Shown here piece after piece: positions 1-6,822 of a stretch of DNA of 12,731 bases. The stretch comes from JAGXLC01 sp964472385 (GTDB taxonomy: Bacteria > Bacteroidota > Bacteroidia > Bacteroidales > UBA12077): contig CAYYLT010000080.1 of the NCBI GenBank assembly GCA_964472385.1, forward strand, positions 1-12,731, in the 5' to 3' direction. The translations under genes were made by a program, and so were the position numbers. Under the pieces are notes generated by a model, which made no database searches, had not been told where the DNA came from, and was given only the letters and a program-made list of their open reading frames with translations. Position 1 is the stretch's first letter. Every line of letters starts with the position of its first letter.

Positions 1-66
1 GGCAAATAATAAATGTACGCATTCTATTTATTATAGGCATTTTTTGTGTTTTTCAACAAACCCGAA

Positions 67-101
67 GCAGGTGACTACATCGTGGGCTTTCGACACCTTG
101 C
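67..101. other. Imperfect hairpin in the region upstream of the GHMP kinase gene
   Basis: GCAGGTG (67-73) can pair with CACCTTGC (94-101) with one bulged T, enclosing a 20-nt loop that holds a further small TCG/CGA pairing. It lies about 50 bp before the kinase start. Bases 1-151 otherwise show no supportable gene: the forward frames open at the window edge stop at positions 7, 71 and 118 and have no recognisable protein character. The hairpin may be a leader structure or the remains of a repeat. Nothing ties it to a known riboswitch. Confidence 0.3.
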
Positions 102-118
102 ATCTACCCAAAACTTGA

Positions 119-138
119 CGCATGAATAATACAGGTTA
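119..138 (-). repeat. Copy 1 of a palindromic intergenic repeat (degenerate arm)
   Basis: Read on the reverse strand this is TAACCTGTATTATTCATGCG. It shares its first 18 bases almost exactly with the copy at 5091-5112 and, less closely, with the copy at 10776-10803. Here the second arm of the palindrome has decayed. It sits 13 nt before the GHMP kinase start codon, so it would be part of the mRNA leader. Confidence 0.55.
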
Positions 139-141
139 ATG

Positions 142-147
142 AAGGAG
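142..147 (+). promoter_or_regulatory. Shine-Dalgarno-like site for the GHMP kinase gene
   Basis: AAGGAG lies 4 nt before the ATG at 152. Most other genes in this window have A-rich leaders without such a site, as is usual in Bacteroidota. It supports the chosen start, though the spacing is slightly short. Confidence 0.5.
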
Positions 148-151
148 AAAA

Positions 152-1081
152 ATGAACTATCACTTTCACGCAAATGGTAAACTACTGCTGACTGGCGAAT
201 ATCTTGTCTTACAAGGAGCCGAAGCCATAGGGCTTCCACTGAAGATGGGTCAAACCCTCAATGTTAAACCCACCAGAAATGAAGATCAGCTGCGATGGAA
301 AAGTTTGATTCAAGAAGAAATCTTATTGGAGGCTATCTTCTCAACAAGGAACTTTGAGATTATCCATACAAGCAATGAAAAACCAACCTATTATATTCAA
401 TATTTGCTTCAAAAAGCATTTGAATTTATCCCGGCCTTGTCCCGGATCCCGGCATACGATATAGTCGCCGAATTGGAATTTCCTATAGAATGGGGGCTGG
501 GATCCAGCTCTACCTTGATTTCCAATGTTTCAGAATGGTTTAATATCAACCCCTTCCGCCTGAATAGAGAGATTACCGGCGGATCGGGTTATGATATTGC
601 CTGTGCGAAAAGCCATCAGCCCATTCGCTTTAAAGTGGTGGACAAATTCCCTCATTATTGCGAAATCAATGTGAACCTGCCTTTTTCGGATTGTTTATAC
701 TTTGTCTATACTGGTCAAAAACAGGATTCAGAAAAGGAAGCAAGGCAATTCATTAAGGAAAATAAGGATCACAGCCATTTGTTCCCAATAATAAAAGAAA
801 TTAACCATCAAATCATTCAGGCACAAACACTGGAACAATTTGAAAGATCGCTTTGGGAACATGAAAAAATTATTGCAGGAATTCTCAATACTACACCTAT
901 AAAGCAAAGGTCATTTCAAGACTTTTCAGGAATGGTTAAATCATTGGGTGCATGGGGTGGAAATTTCATGCTGATAACCTGGAGAGGTAAACGGGAAGAC
1001 TTAAAGCAATATCTTGCCGATTATCAGTTGGAAACCATTTTTTCCTGGAACGAAATGGTCAAAAATAAACAATATGCTTGA
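152..1081 (+). CDS. GYDIA-family GHMP kinase (mevalonate kinase-like)
   Basis: The 309-residue product is a small-molecule kinase of the GHMP superfamily (galactokinase, homoserine, mevalonate and phosphomevalonate kinases). Visible motifs are an N-terminal substrate-binding motif, GKLLLTGEYLVLQG (residues 9-22); the glycine/serine-rich ATP loop WGLGSSSTLISN (114-125); the signature GSGYDIACA (144-152), which names the GYDIA family; and a C-terminal glycine-rich motif, SLGAWGGNFMLIT (264-276). The complete motif set suggests an active enzyme. In Bacteroidota this family is thought to serve the mevalonate route to isoprenoids. That role, and whether it phosphorylates mevalonate or phosphomevalonate, is inferred from family knowledge, not seen here. 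An AAGGAG site just before the ATG supports the start. The next gene is a prenyltransferase, a user of isoprenoid diphosphates, but 290 bp separate them and the second gene has its own promoter-like sequence. Confidence 0.88.
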   Translation: MNYHFHANGKLLLTGEYLVLQGAEAIGLPLKMGQTLNVKPTRNEDQLRWKSLIQEEILLEAIFSTRNFEIIHTSNEKPTYYIQYLLQKAFEFIPALSRIPAYDIVAELEFPIEWGLGSSSTLISNVSEWFNINPFRLNREITGGSGYDIACAKSHQPIRFKVVDKFPHYCEINVNLPFSDCLYFVYTGQKQDSEKEARQFIKENKDHSHLFPIIKEINHQIIQAQTLEQFERSLWEHEKIIAGILNTTPIKQRSFQDFSGMVKSLGAWGGNFMLITWRGKREDLKQYLADYQLETIFSWNEMVKNKQYA

Positions 1082-1122
1082 TAAGTAATGCAGAGATGAG
1101 GCCTTTCAACTAACCCGGATTA

Positions 1123-1347
1123 TTACCAAATCATTTTAACGCTATTGAAAAACCCGGCTTTTTGCTTCATTGTTTTCGCAAAAACTTGGTTTTTCTGATG
1201 CGGGGTTGACTCCATCCACTCCACAAAGCATCGCGTATTCATAAACTTTACTTTGTATCCATCCCGGGGATTGGATTTATTGATAAGACCGCAGAAAGAA
1301 TCCTGCCTTTGAGAAAAGTTTTGTGAATCTTTAAACACAATTTTCAT
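1123..1347 (-). CDS. Doubtful small ORF, 74 residues, no recognised family
   Basis: This reverse-strand ORF would encode a basic, Phe- and Lys-rich peptide that begins MKIVFKDSQNF and ends KMIW. It has no signal peptide, membrane segment or motif I recognise. In favour, it fills most of the 290-bp spacer and its codons look unremarkable. Against, its start lies 24 bp from the divergent prenyltransferase start, and its first codons overlap the best promoter-like sequence for that gene, leaving no room for its own promoter. The same DNA holds AT-rich short inverted repeats (for example AAAAAC TTG GTTTTT near 1180-1194), so it may instead be an intergenic element. Confidence 0.22.
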   Translation of the reverse strand: MKIVFKDSQNFSQRQDSFCGLINKSNPRDGYKVKFMNTRCFVEWMESTPHQKNQVFAKTMKQKAGFFNSVKMIW

Positions 1348-1354
1348 ATATTTG
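1320..1354 (+). promoter_or_regulatory. Bacteroidota-type promoter for the prenyltransferase gene
   Basis: TTTG (1320-1323) and TATATTTG (1347-1354), 23 nt apart, match the -33 TTTG and -7 TAnnTTTG consensus elements of Bacteroidota. Transcription would begin near 1360, about 12 nt before the ATG, giving a very short leader. It is a sequence match only. Confidence 0.55.
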
Positions 1355-1371
1355 TTACTTTAAAAAAAATA

Positions 1372-2310
1372 ATGAGCACAAAAGAACAATTGAAACGTTG
1401 GCTTGTCGAAATGAGAGCTCCTTTTCTTATTCTGGCCGTATTATTGGTAGCGATCGGACTGGCTTTTGGTTGGAAATACCATCCTGCAGGTGCGACATTC
1501 AATCCTTTGTATGCGGTTTTGCTCCTTATAGGAGTTGTTTCAGCCCATATATCAGTAAATCTTTTTAATGAATACTCCGACAATAGAAGCAAAATTGATC
1601 ATCATACACAGCGTACCCCTTTTAGCGGAGGAAGTGGGATCTTAAGCTCAGGTCAGCTTTCTTCAAAAAGTGTTTATATGGCTGCTATCATAACCTTATT
1701 TATTTCTTCAGCAATAGGTATCTATTTTGCCCTTACCGTGCACTGGATCATAATATTTTTCGCTGTCGTAGGTACATTCAGCATTTTATTCTATACCAGT
1801 GTACTGGCTAAAATTCAACTGGGTGAATTATTTGCCGGTTTAGCCCTGGGAACATTTGTGGTATTGGGATCCTATGTAGTGATGACAGCTTCTCCGGGTA
1901 TGGCTGTGGCGGAACTATTTCCGAAGGATGTTTTGCTTATGTCAATTCCACCTGGCATCCTCACAGCATTGCTCCTGCTTATTAATGAATTTCCGGATTT
2001 AGAAGCAGATAAAATGGGTGGCAGACGTCACCTGGTTATATGGTTGGGAAGAAAAAAAGCTGCCTATATATATATAACCGGGATGATCGCTACTTTCGGA
2101 GTTATTATCGGAGCGGCGCTGTTCAATATTGTTTCTCCATGGTTTATGCTGGCCCTTTTGCCAATTCCGTTTGCCTATAAAGCTTCCATGGGTGCCCTCA
2201 AACACGGGAATGATATTCCAAAATTAATACCTGCTCTTGGAATGAATGTGATTACTGTATTGTCTACAGATTTATTCATTGCTGTGGCGGTCATTCTGGA
2301 AACGTTCTGA
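1372..2310 (+). CDS. UbiA-family prenyltransferase, MenA-like
   Basis: This 312-residue integral membrane protein would transfer a polyprenyl chain from its diphosphate to an aromatic acceptor at the inner membrane. Both aspartate-rich motifs of the UbiA superfamily, which bind Mg-diphosphate, are present: N66-E-Y-S-D70...D76 after the second hydrophobic segment, and N205-E-F-P-D209-L-E-A-D213 in the second half. A stretch with RTPFSGGSGIL (81-91) follows motif 1, and seven to nine hydrophobic segments cover the rest. The second motif followed by GGRRHLVIWLGRKKA resembles the 1,4-dihydroxy-2-naphthoate polyprenyltransferase (MenA) branch, so menaquinone synthesis is the most likely role. No other men gene is nearby and the acceptor is not proven. 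The ATG follows an A-rich leader without a Shine-Dalgarno site, about 12 nt after the inferred transcription start. Confidence 0.85.
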   Translation: MSTKEQLKRWLVEMRAPFLILAVLLVAIGLAFGWKYHPAGATFNPLYAVLLLIGVVSAHISVNLFNEYSDNRSKIDHHTQRTPFSGGSGILSSGQLSSKSVYMAAIITLFISSAIGIYFALTVHWIIIFFAVVGTFSILFYTSVLAKIQLGELFAGLALGTFVVLGSYVVMTASPGMAVAELFPKDVLLMSIPPGILTALLLLINEFPDLEADKMGGRRHLVIWLGRKKAAYIYITGMIATFGVIIGAALFNIVSPWFMLALLPIPFAYKASMGALKHGNDIPKLIPALGMNVITVLSTDLFIAVAVILETF

Positions 2311-2323
2311 AACACTTTACCCT

Positions 2324-2363
2324 TTTTGACCCGGCTTAGTTAATTCATTACGGTGGGTCAAAA
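2324..2363. other. Stem-loop between prenyltransferase and thioredoxin genes
   Basis: TTTTGACCC (2324-2332) and GGGTCAAAA (2355-2363) form perfect 9-bp arms around a 22-nt loop, starting 13 bp after the prenyltransferase stop. There is no T run after the 3' arm on either strand, so it is not a classical intrinsic terminator. It could stabilise the mRNA end or act as a weak terminator. Confidence 0.5.
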
Positions 2364-2395
2364 TGAACCAGGTGAATTGATTGGGGCTGTCTCCT

Positions 2396-2424
2396 TTTGA
2401 AAATTATGGTACCGGATAATATTG
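2396..2424 (+). promoter_or_regulatory. Possible promoter for the TlpA-like gene
   Basis: TTTG (2396-2399) and TAATATTG (2417-2424), 17 nt apart, match the Bacteroidota promoter consensus with one mismatch. If used, the transcript starts near 2431. This excludes the in-frame TTG at 2422 as a start and favours the ATG at 2440. Confidence 0.35.
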
Positions 2425-2439
2425 TCGTTCATTTCTGTT

Positions 2440-3042
2440 ATGTTAAAACAACGTCTGAAAAAAGAATACGCTAAATTTCTGAATAAGTCCTGGTTTGGTA
2501 AATTCACAGATCTTTTGTTTGCCCTGTTGCTTATACTTTTTATCATACCCGGGTCGCGTAAAGAACTGATGACCTATGGCGCAAAAATACGAATGTATCT
2601 TACTTCCGTTGATGAAATGGATAAAGCTGTTGATTTAAAAGGGGCAGGAAACCTTCGATTTGCTGATAATCATGGAAATTCATACAGCCTCAACAATTTT
2701 TTTGATAAACCGGTATTCATAAATTTTTGGGCTACCTGGTGCCCGCCATGCAGAGCCGAGATGCCTGCGATTGAAAACTTATACCAACAGTATGGAGAAG
2801 ATATGCATTTTTTGCTGATTTCCAGCCAAAACCTCGAAAAGCAAGCGGATTATCTGAACCAGTACAGCTATGAGCTCCCTACTTACAGGTTGATATCCGA
2901 ACCCTCCGGCTCTTTTAACTTTTCAGTTTTGCCTACCACTTTAATCATTTCCGGTGAACAACAAATTGTTTTGCGAAAAAAAGGTGCTGTGAATTGGCAA
3001 TCCCGCAGCGTAAAAAAACTAATCAGGGAATTAATACAATAA
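2440..3042 (+). CDS. Membrane-anchored TlpA/ResA-like thioredoxin
   Basis: The 200-residue protein has a positively charged N-terminus, one hydrophobic anchor (about residues 23-37, LLFALLLILFIIP) and a periplasm-facing thioredoxin-fold domain of the TlpA/ResA type (about 66-200). The redox motif is W100-C101-P-P-C104 after the typical strand FINFWAT, and the cis-proline loop is L164-P165-T166. These proteins usually reduce disulfides or cytochrome c apoproteins outside the cytoplasmic membrane, or help metal-centre assembly. The client is unknown here and no cytochrome maturation gene is adjacent. The reading frame is open from a TTG at 2422, which would add six residues, but the ATG at 2440 gives a normal Lys-rich start just before the anchor and fits the promoter-like sequence upstream. 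The motif evidence for the fold is strong. Confidence 0.88.
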   Translation: MLKQRLKKEYAKFLNKSWFGKFTDLLFALLLILFIIPGSRKELMTYGAKIRMYLTSVDEMDKAVDLKGAGNLRFADNHGNSYSLNNFFDKPVFINFWATWCPPCRAEMPAIENLYQQYGEDMHFLLISSQNLEKQADYLNQYSYELPTYRLISEPSGSFNFSVLPTTLIISGEQQIVLRKKGAVNWQSRSVKKLIRELIQ

Positions 3043-3181
3043 ATCAAGATTTTGTCTAATACAAATATCAAATTATAGCCTATATTATAAATAATACACG
3101 AGAGTACACCAGGAATCACATACTATTGATCATTTTTTAAATCATAATATATCATTTAGCCAAACACATTGAGATAACACC

Positions 3182-4273
3182 ATGCAAAATAATTATCAGG
3201 CAGTTATAACAGGGACAGGAAGCTGTATACCCGGTAACGTTGTTCAGAACGAAGACTTTATGAACAACCAGTTTTACGATGCATCAGGCAAAAAGCTGGA
3301 TAAAGAAAATAAGGAGATTATTCAAAAATTCATGGAAATAACAGGAATCCATGAACGAAGGTATATCGAGGATGAACGAACAACCTCCGATCTGGGTTTT
3401 CTTGCTGCTGAAGAAGCCATAAAAAATGCAGATATAGACAGGGAAGAGCTGGATTACATCATTGTTGCTCATAATTTCGGAGACGTCAAAAAGTCCACCG
3501 GAAGCATAGATATCATACCCAGTATTGCTTCCAGAATAAAACATCTTTTGGGTATACATAATCCAAAAACGATAGTCTATGATCTTATATTTGGATGTCC
3601 GGGTTGGGTCCAGGGCCTAATTCAGGCCAATTACTATATCAAAGCAGGGGATGCTCAAAAAGTAATGGTTATTGGTGCTGATGCGCTTTCCCGGGTAGCG
3701 GATCCTCATGACCGCGACAGCATGATATATTCCGATGGTTCCGGAGCCACAATATTGGAGGCAAGAGCAAGTGAGGAACCAATCGGCATTCTTTCCCACG
3801 TTTCCAGGTCAGATACCCTTAATGAGGCTAACCTGATGTGGATGGCACACTCAAATAATCCCAATTTTCCCGGTGATGAGATCTTTTTGAAAATGAACGG
3901 CAGAAAGCAGTTTGAATATGCGCTGAATACTGTACCACCCCTTGTTAAGGAAAATTTGGACCAATCAGGAGTGGATGTGAAAGACATCAAAAAAGTACTC
4001 ATTCATCAGGCCAACGAGAAGATGGATCAGGCTATGTTGAAAAGGTTTTTCAAACTATACAATATCAAAGATGTACCACCAGACATCATGCCCATGACCA
4101 TCTCAAAGCTCGGAAACAATTCTTCTGCTACCATTCCTGTCATGCTCGATCTTATCTTGAAAAGGCAATTGAAGAATCAGTCTGTAAACCCTGGCGATCA
4201 CGTTGTTTTTGTATCTGTTGGCGCCGGCATGAATATCAACTCGATCATCTACCGGTTCCCGCTAAATTCTTAA
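3182..4273 (+). CDS. Ketoacyl-ACP synthase III-family protein (FabH-like)
   Basis: The 363-residue protein belongs to the thiolase-fold KAS III family, which condenses an acyl-CoA primer with malonyl-ACP or performs related Claisen condensations. The full catalytic triad is visible: Cys139 in DLIFGCPGW, His275 in VLIHQANEK and Asn312 in KLGNNSSATIP. C-terminal GDHVVFVSVGAGM (338-350) is the usual glycine-rich end. It is longer than E. coli FabH (317 residues). The extra length is mainly a charged insertion after the first strand (about residues 25-50). The active site reads CPG instead of the common CAG, so this is a divergent branch and its primer cannot be stated. The housekeeping fabH is usually beside plsX and rpmF, which are absent here, so it may be a paralogue. 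The 139-bp AT-rich spacer before it holds no clear promoter. The gene ends at a terminator-like hairpin. Confidence 0.82.
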   Translation: MQNNYQAVITGTGSCIPGNVVQNEDFMNNQFYDASGKKLDKENKEIIQKFMEITGIHERRYIEDERTTSDLGFLAAEEAIKNADIDREELDYIIVAHNFGDVKKSTGSIDIIPSIASRIKHLLGIHNPKTIVYDLIFGCPGWVQGLIQANYYIKAGDAQKVMVIGADALSRVADPHDRDSMIYSDGSGATILEARASEEPIGILSHVSRSDTLNEANLMWMAHSNNPNFPGDEIFLKMNGRKQFEYALNTVPPLVKENLDQSGVDVKDIKKVLIHQANEKMDQAMLKRFFKLYNIKDVPPDIMPMTISKLGNNSSATIPVMLDLILKRQLKNQSVNPGDHVVFVSVGAGMNINSIIYRFPLNS

Positions 4274-4298
4274 TTTAATTGGCGCTATGGATAAAACC

Positions 4299-4329
4299 CG
4301 GTAGTGCCCATAAGAGAACTACCGTTTTT
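4299..4329. terminator. Bidirectional intrinsic terminator-like hairpin
   Basis: CGGTAGT (4299-4305) pairs with ACTACCG (4318-4324) around a 12-nt loop. An A run (4293-4296) comes before and TTTTT (4325-4329) after, so it could stop transcription from either side. It starts 25 bp after the KAS III stop and lies between convergent genes. Confidence 0.7.
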
Positions 4330-4366
4330 GAAAGTGGCGTGATAAAAATGTCAAGTTCAAAGCTTT

Positions 4367-4419
4367 CAAATCGCCAAACACGGAGTTAACTATCGTAAAT
4401 GAGTCTTTTTGGCGATTTG
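4367..4419. repeat. Perfect 12-bp inverted repeat with 29-nt loop
   Basis: CAAATCGCCAAA (4367-4378) and TTTGGCGATTTG (4408-4419) are exact inverted repeats in the spacer between the convergent KAS III and acetyltransferase genes. The loop contains the small palindrome AGTTAACT. No T run follows on either strand, so it is less terminator-like than the hairpin at 4299. It could be a processing or stability element, or a small repeat unit. Confidence 0.6.
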
Positions 4420-4453
4420 TATAACGCTAAAATTGCCGTTTTCTTACAGCAAT

Positions 4454-5008
4454 TCATGACAAATCAACATAATATTTGTTGACAAAAAGACGTGTTTTTC
4501 GGTCATAAACCCGTTCAACAAATACCCCCCCGTTTTTTTCAATAACCTTAATAGAAGATCTATTGCGCTGATCGCAGGCAATTTTTAGGTAATCCATATC
4601 AAGTTGCCGTGCCTTTTCTATGGCAAGTTTCAGCATAATCGTTCCATAGCCGTTATTTCTGAATGAAGGCCGGATATCATAACCTATATTACCGTAAACC
4701 GGTAAAGATTGATGTCTAAGGCGAACATTCCCCAAAATATAATTATAATAGGTTACCAACCAATAGGTACTGTAAGCTACCTCTCCGGCAGGCAAATTCT
4801 TTCCTTGAGCATGTGCCTTTAGCAGTATCACATACTTTGTAAAATTGGCCAGAGCAGGTTTGTACATATTTTTATAATTTTCCTCCCCGCTCTGAAGATA
4901 TTCCATGACCATACTTTGAAAAGAATCTTTATAAGACAAGGAAGGTTCTGTTAAAAATAATTCCTTCATTTTCAAATCATCATTGCGGAACCCGTATGTT
5001 TTATTCAT
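4454..5008 (-). CDS. GNAT-family N-acetyltransferase
   Basis: The product, up to 184 residues, is a predicted acetyl-CoA-dependent acetyltransferase. The acetyl-CoA loop is R117-N-N-G120-Y-G122, matching the GNAT (Q/R)xxGx(G/A) motif, in the context GYDIRPSFRNNGYGTIMLKLA. It is followed by the usual NRSSIKVIEKNGG segment (149-161) of the C-terminal half. The overall pattern resembles the COG3981 group of predicted acetyltransferases, whose substrates are mostly unknown. The start is uncertain: the ATG at 5008 is preceded by a weak AGGA, but an internal ATG at 4969 (Met14, MKELFLTEPS) begins where members of this group usually begin and would give 171 residues. A 14-codon ORF overlaps the 5008 start. 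The gene is monocistronic as far as can be seen, with palindromic DNA on both sides. Confidence 0.82.
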   Translation of the reverse strand: MNKTYGFRNDDLKMKELFLTEPSLSYKDSFQSMVMEYLQSGEENYKNMYKPALANFTKYVILLKAHAQGKNLPAGEVAYSTYWLVTYYNYILGNVRLRHQSLPVYGNIGYDIRPSFRNNGYGTIMLKLAIEKARQLDMDYLKIACDQRNRSSIKVIEKNGGVFVERVYDRKTRLFVNKYYVDLS

Positions 5009-5046
5009 CGTCCTGTTGTGGTGGTTCGCTGCATGTTGGTTTCATC

Positions 5047-5062
5047 TTTTCAATATTGAAAA
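5047..5062. promoter_or_regulatory. Perfect 16-bp palindrome upstream of the acetyltransferase
   Basis: TTTTCAATATTGAAAA is an exact palindrome 39-54 bp upstream of the 5008 start. A symmetric site of this length is what a dimeric repressor would bind, so it is a candidate operator. Chance is not excluded, since the DNA is AT-rich. Confidence 0.35.
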
Positions 5063-5090
5063 ATCTCCTTATTCTGTATGATTCATTTAG

Positions 5091-5109
5091 CCTGCATGAA
5101 TAATGCAGG
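5091..5109. repeat. Copy 2 of the palindromic intergenic repeat (best copy)
   Basis: CCTGCATGAATAATGCAGG has perfect 7-bp arms (CCTGCAT/ATGCAGG) around GAATA. The flanks AAACTAA (reverse strand, beyond 5109) match the flank of the copy at 10778. It lies 24 bp after the stop of the 520-residue gene and before the acetyltransferase. There is no adjacent T run, so it is not a simple terminator. Confidence 0.65.
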
Positions 5110-5132
5110 TTAGTTTAAACAAAAAGAGGAAT

Positions 5133-6695
5133 CTACTCACGAGCTGACTTTCTCTCATTCAGAGCTTTTTCACGTATGATTTCTTGTACGGAACGGTTTT
5201 CTATTTTACTTTCCAACCAGGAAATAATATCCAGGTATAAAAAAGCCCTTTGTTCAAAGGGATTTTCCTGTAAACTGACCAGTTTATTATGCAATTTTTT
5301 AAATTCACTCCGAAGTTCTTCAGGTTTGATCAAGGCTAATCTTTTAAGAAAATCAAGCACATAACGTTGTACCTTTTGTAAGCTTTCCATTTTATACAGA
5401 AAACGATAAGTTGATTTTACCTGGTATTCGACAAGTTCATCATTACCCAGTTCAAAATGCGCTACAAGGTTTAAAATTCTGGCAAAACAATGAAAATCCT
5501 GCCTGATTGAAATATCTTTGTAATTGAGTATATAATTTAAATATTTGATGGTAGATCTATAATCACCACTGCCAAAATACAAACTGGCCATTTTGTAATA
5601 GAAAACCAATATGCGGTGATTGTCAAGATGTCTGGAATAATCTTCAATATACTGATTGATTTTGGGGATCAGATCAAGACCTTCGGAAAACGTACCTTCT
5701 AAAAAATGGTAATTAAGGCGATGCTTATAGGTAAACAAGTAGTATAACCTTAAATTGTTATCGTTTTGGGGAATGTTTGCATTTTCGATCAGTCTGGACA
5801 AATTTTTCAGTTCTTCCTCAAATTTTGAATGATATCTCAACATATAAATGGCATTCAGCAGGCTATTCATGCCTTTCAAGTACATATCAGTCTGATTATA
5901 GATCATTTCACGGTTCTCCCGGAAAAGATCCACCCATTTTTGGCCATATTTGTAGCACATTAAAAAATTTTGGGTAATATAGTTGTACCAAACATAGGCC
6001 TGATAAACAAACAACTTTTCCCAAAAATTGCAGCGGTTCATATCTTCAGGGGGAACAAAGTTTGAATTGAAAAAGCTGGTGACCATCATCATATCTTTTT
6101 TGTTTCTGGCTGCACCGACTTTAAGATAAAGGCTATAAAGCTTGAGCGCCAGATTGGAATAATTTTGTGCAGAAATGATCTTCTGGCCAGTGATCCTGGC
6201 TTCACTTGTCAGCTCATCAGCACGGTTTTCCAAGCTTCTTGTAATGTACTGCAATTCAATAAGTTTTTCAAATTCAATGATTTCCATTTCCAGCATATCT
6301 TTCTTATTAATTCTGGATAAGGACTTAGCTTTTGACAAAACCCGTAACGTTTGCTTATATAGCCCTTTATTATATAAAACCCTGGCATAATCAATCCATT
6401 CCCGGATATTAATTTCTAGATCAGCGTTGAGGTATTTCAAACGCAGACTTTTTAAAAGCTGCTTATACAAATGGGCTTTCAGGTTGGAAAGTTGCCGGGG
6501 CTTGATGGTGGTAGCCTTTTTCAATATAGTAGATTCATCATATTCTTCCTGTTTGTCCAATATATCAAAGAGCTGAAGAAATTTAGTGCCTTCACCACTT
6601 TTCAAACGGTTAACATATAATCTGAAGTTCCTTTTCTCCGATTTAGACAGTGATTTGATCAATTGAAATAAATTATCGGTTTGTTGCTTTGGCAT
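5133..6695 (-). CDS. Conserved Bacteroidota helical-repeat (TPR-like) protein of unknown function
   Basis: The 520-residue protein has no signal peptide or membrane segment and is probably cytoplasmic. It begins with a short conserved-looking block, LFQLIKSLSKSEKRNFRLY (residues 9-27), then LQLFDILDKQEEYDEST (40-56), a pattern I associate with a family widespread in Bacteroidota and of unknown function. The remainder is almost wholly amphipathic helix pairs with aromatic and leucine spacing like tetratricopeptide repeats, for example REWIDYARVLYNKGLYKQTL (98-117) and FYYKMASLYFGSGDYRSTIKYL in the C-terminal half. It is therefore likely a solenoid scaffold that binds other proteins. It is transcribed divergently from leuA across a 189-bp AT-rich spacer. 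That may mean only shared upstream DNA, and nothing in the protein suggests an enzyme of leucine synthesis. The ATG at 6695 is a natural start right before the conserved block. Confidence 0.75.
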   Translation of the reverse strand: MPKQQTDNLFQLIKSLSKSEKRNFRLYVNRLKSGEGTKFLQLFDILDKQEEYDESTILKKATTIKPRQLSNLKAHLYKQLLKSLRLKYLNADLEINIREWIDYARVLYNKGLYKQTLRVLSKAKSLSRINKKDMLEMEIIEFEKLIELQYITRSLENRADELTSEARITGQKIISAQNYSNLALKLYSLYLKVGAARNKKDMMMVTSFFNSNFVPPEDMNRCNFWEKLFVYQAYVWYNYITQNFLMCYKYGQKWVDLFRENREMIYNQTDMYLKGMNSLLNAIYMLRYHSKFEEELKNLSRLIENANIPQNDNNLRLYYLFTYKHRLNYHFLEGTFSEGLDLIPKINQYIEDYSRHLDNHRILVFYYKMASLYFGSGDYRSTIKYLNYILNYKDISIRQDFHCFARILNLVAHFELGNDELVEYQVKSTYRFLYKMESLQKVQRYVLDFLKRLALIKPEELRSEFKKLHNKLVSLQENPFEQRAFLYLDIISWLESKIENRSVQEIIREKALNERKSARE

Positions 6696-6822
6696 TGTAA
6701 ATAGATATTGCGAAAAAATACATTAAATAACTGTTTATCATGAACAAGGAAATAGTACCAACAGTTTTAAATATCGTAATAAGGGCCAATTTTAATTTTA
6801 TTATTTTCAATTAGCCATTAAT

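Noticed and set aside
1344..1592. Reverse ORF overlapping the 5' end of the prenyltransferase gene
   Set aside because: It lies opposite a clear UbiA-family coding sequence and has no recognisable features.
2422..2439. TTG start at 2422 for the TlpA-like protein
   Set aside because: It overlaps the candidate -7 promoter element. The ATG at 2440 gives a normal basic N-terminus before the membrane anchor.
5091..5109. Simple terminator for the 520-residue gene
   Set aside because: It lacks a T run on either strand and related copies occur near gene starts, so a repeat family is the better description.
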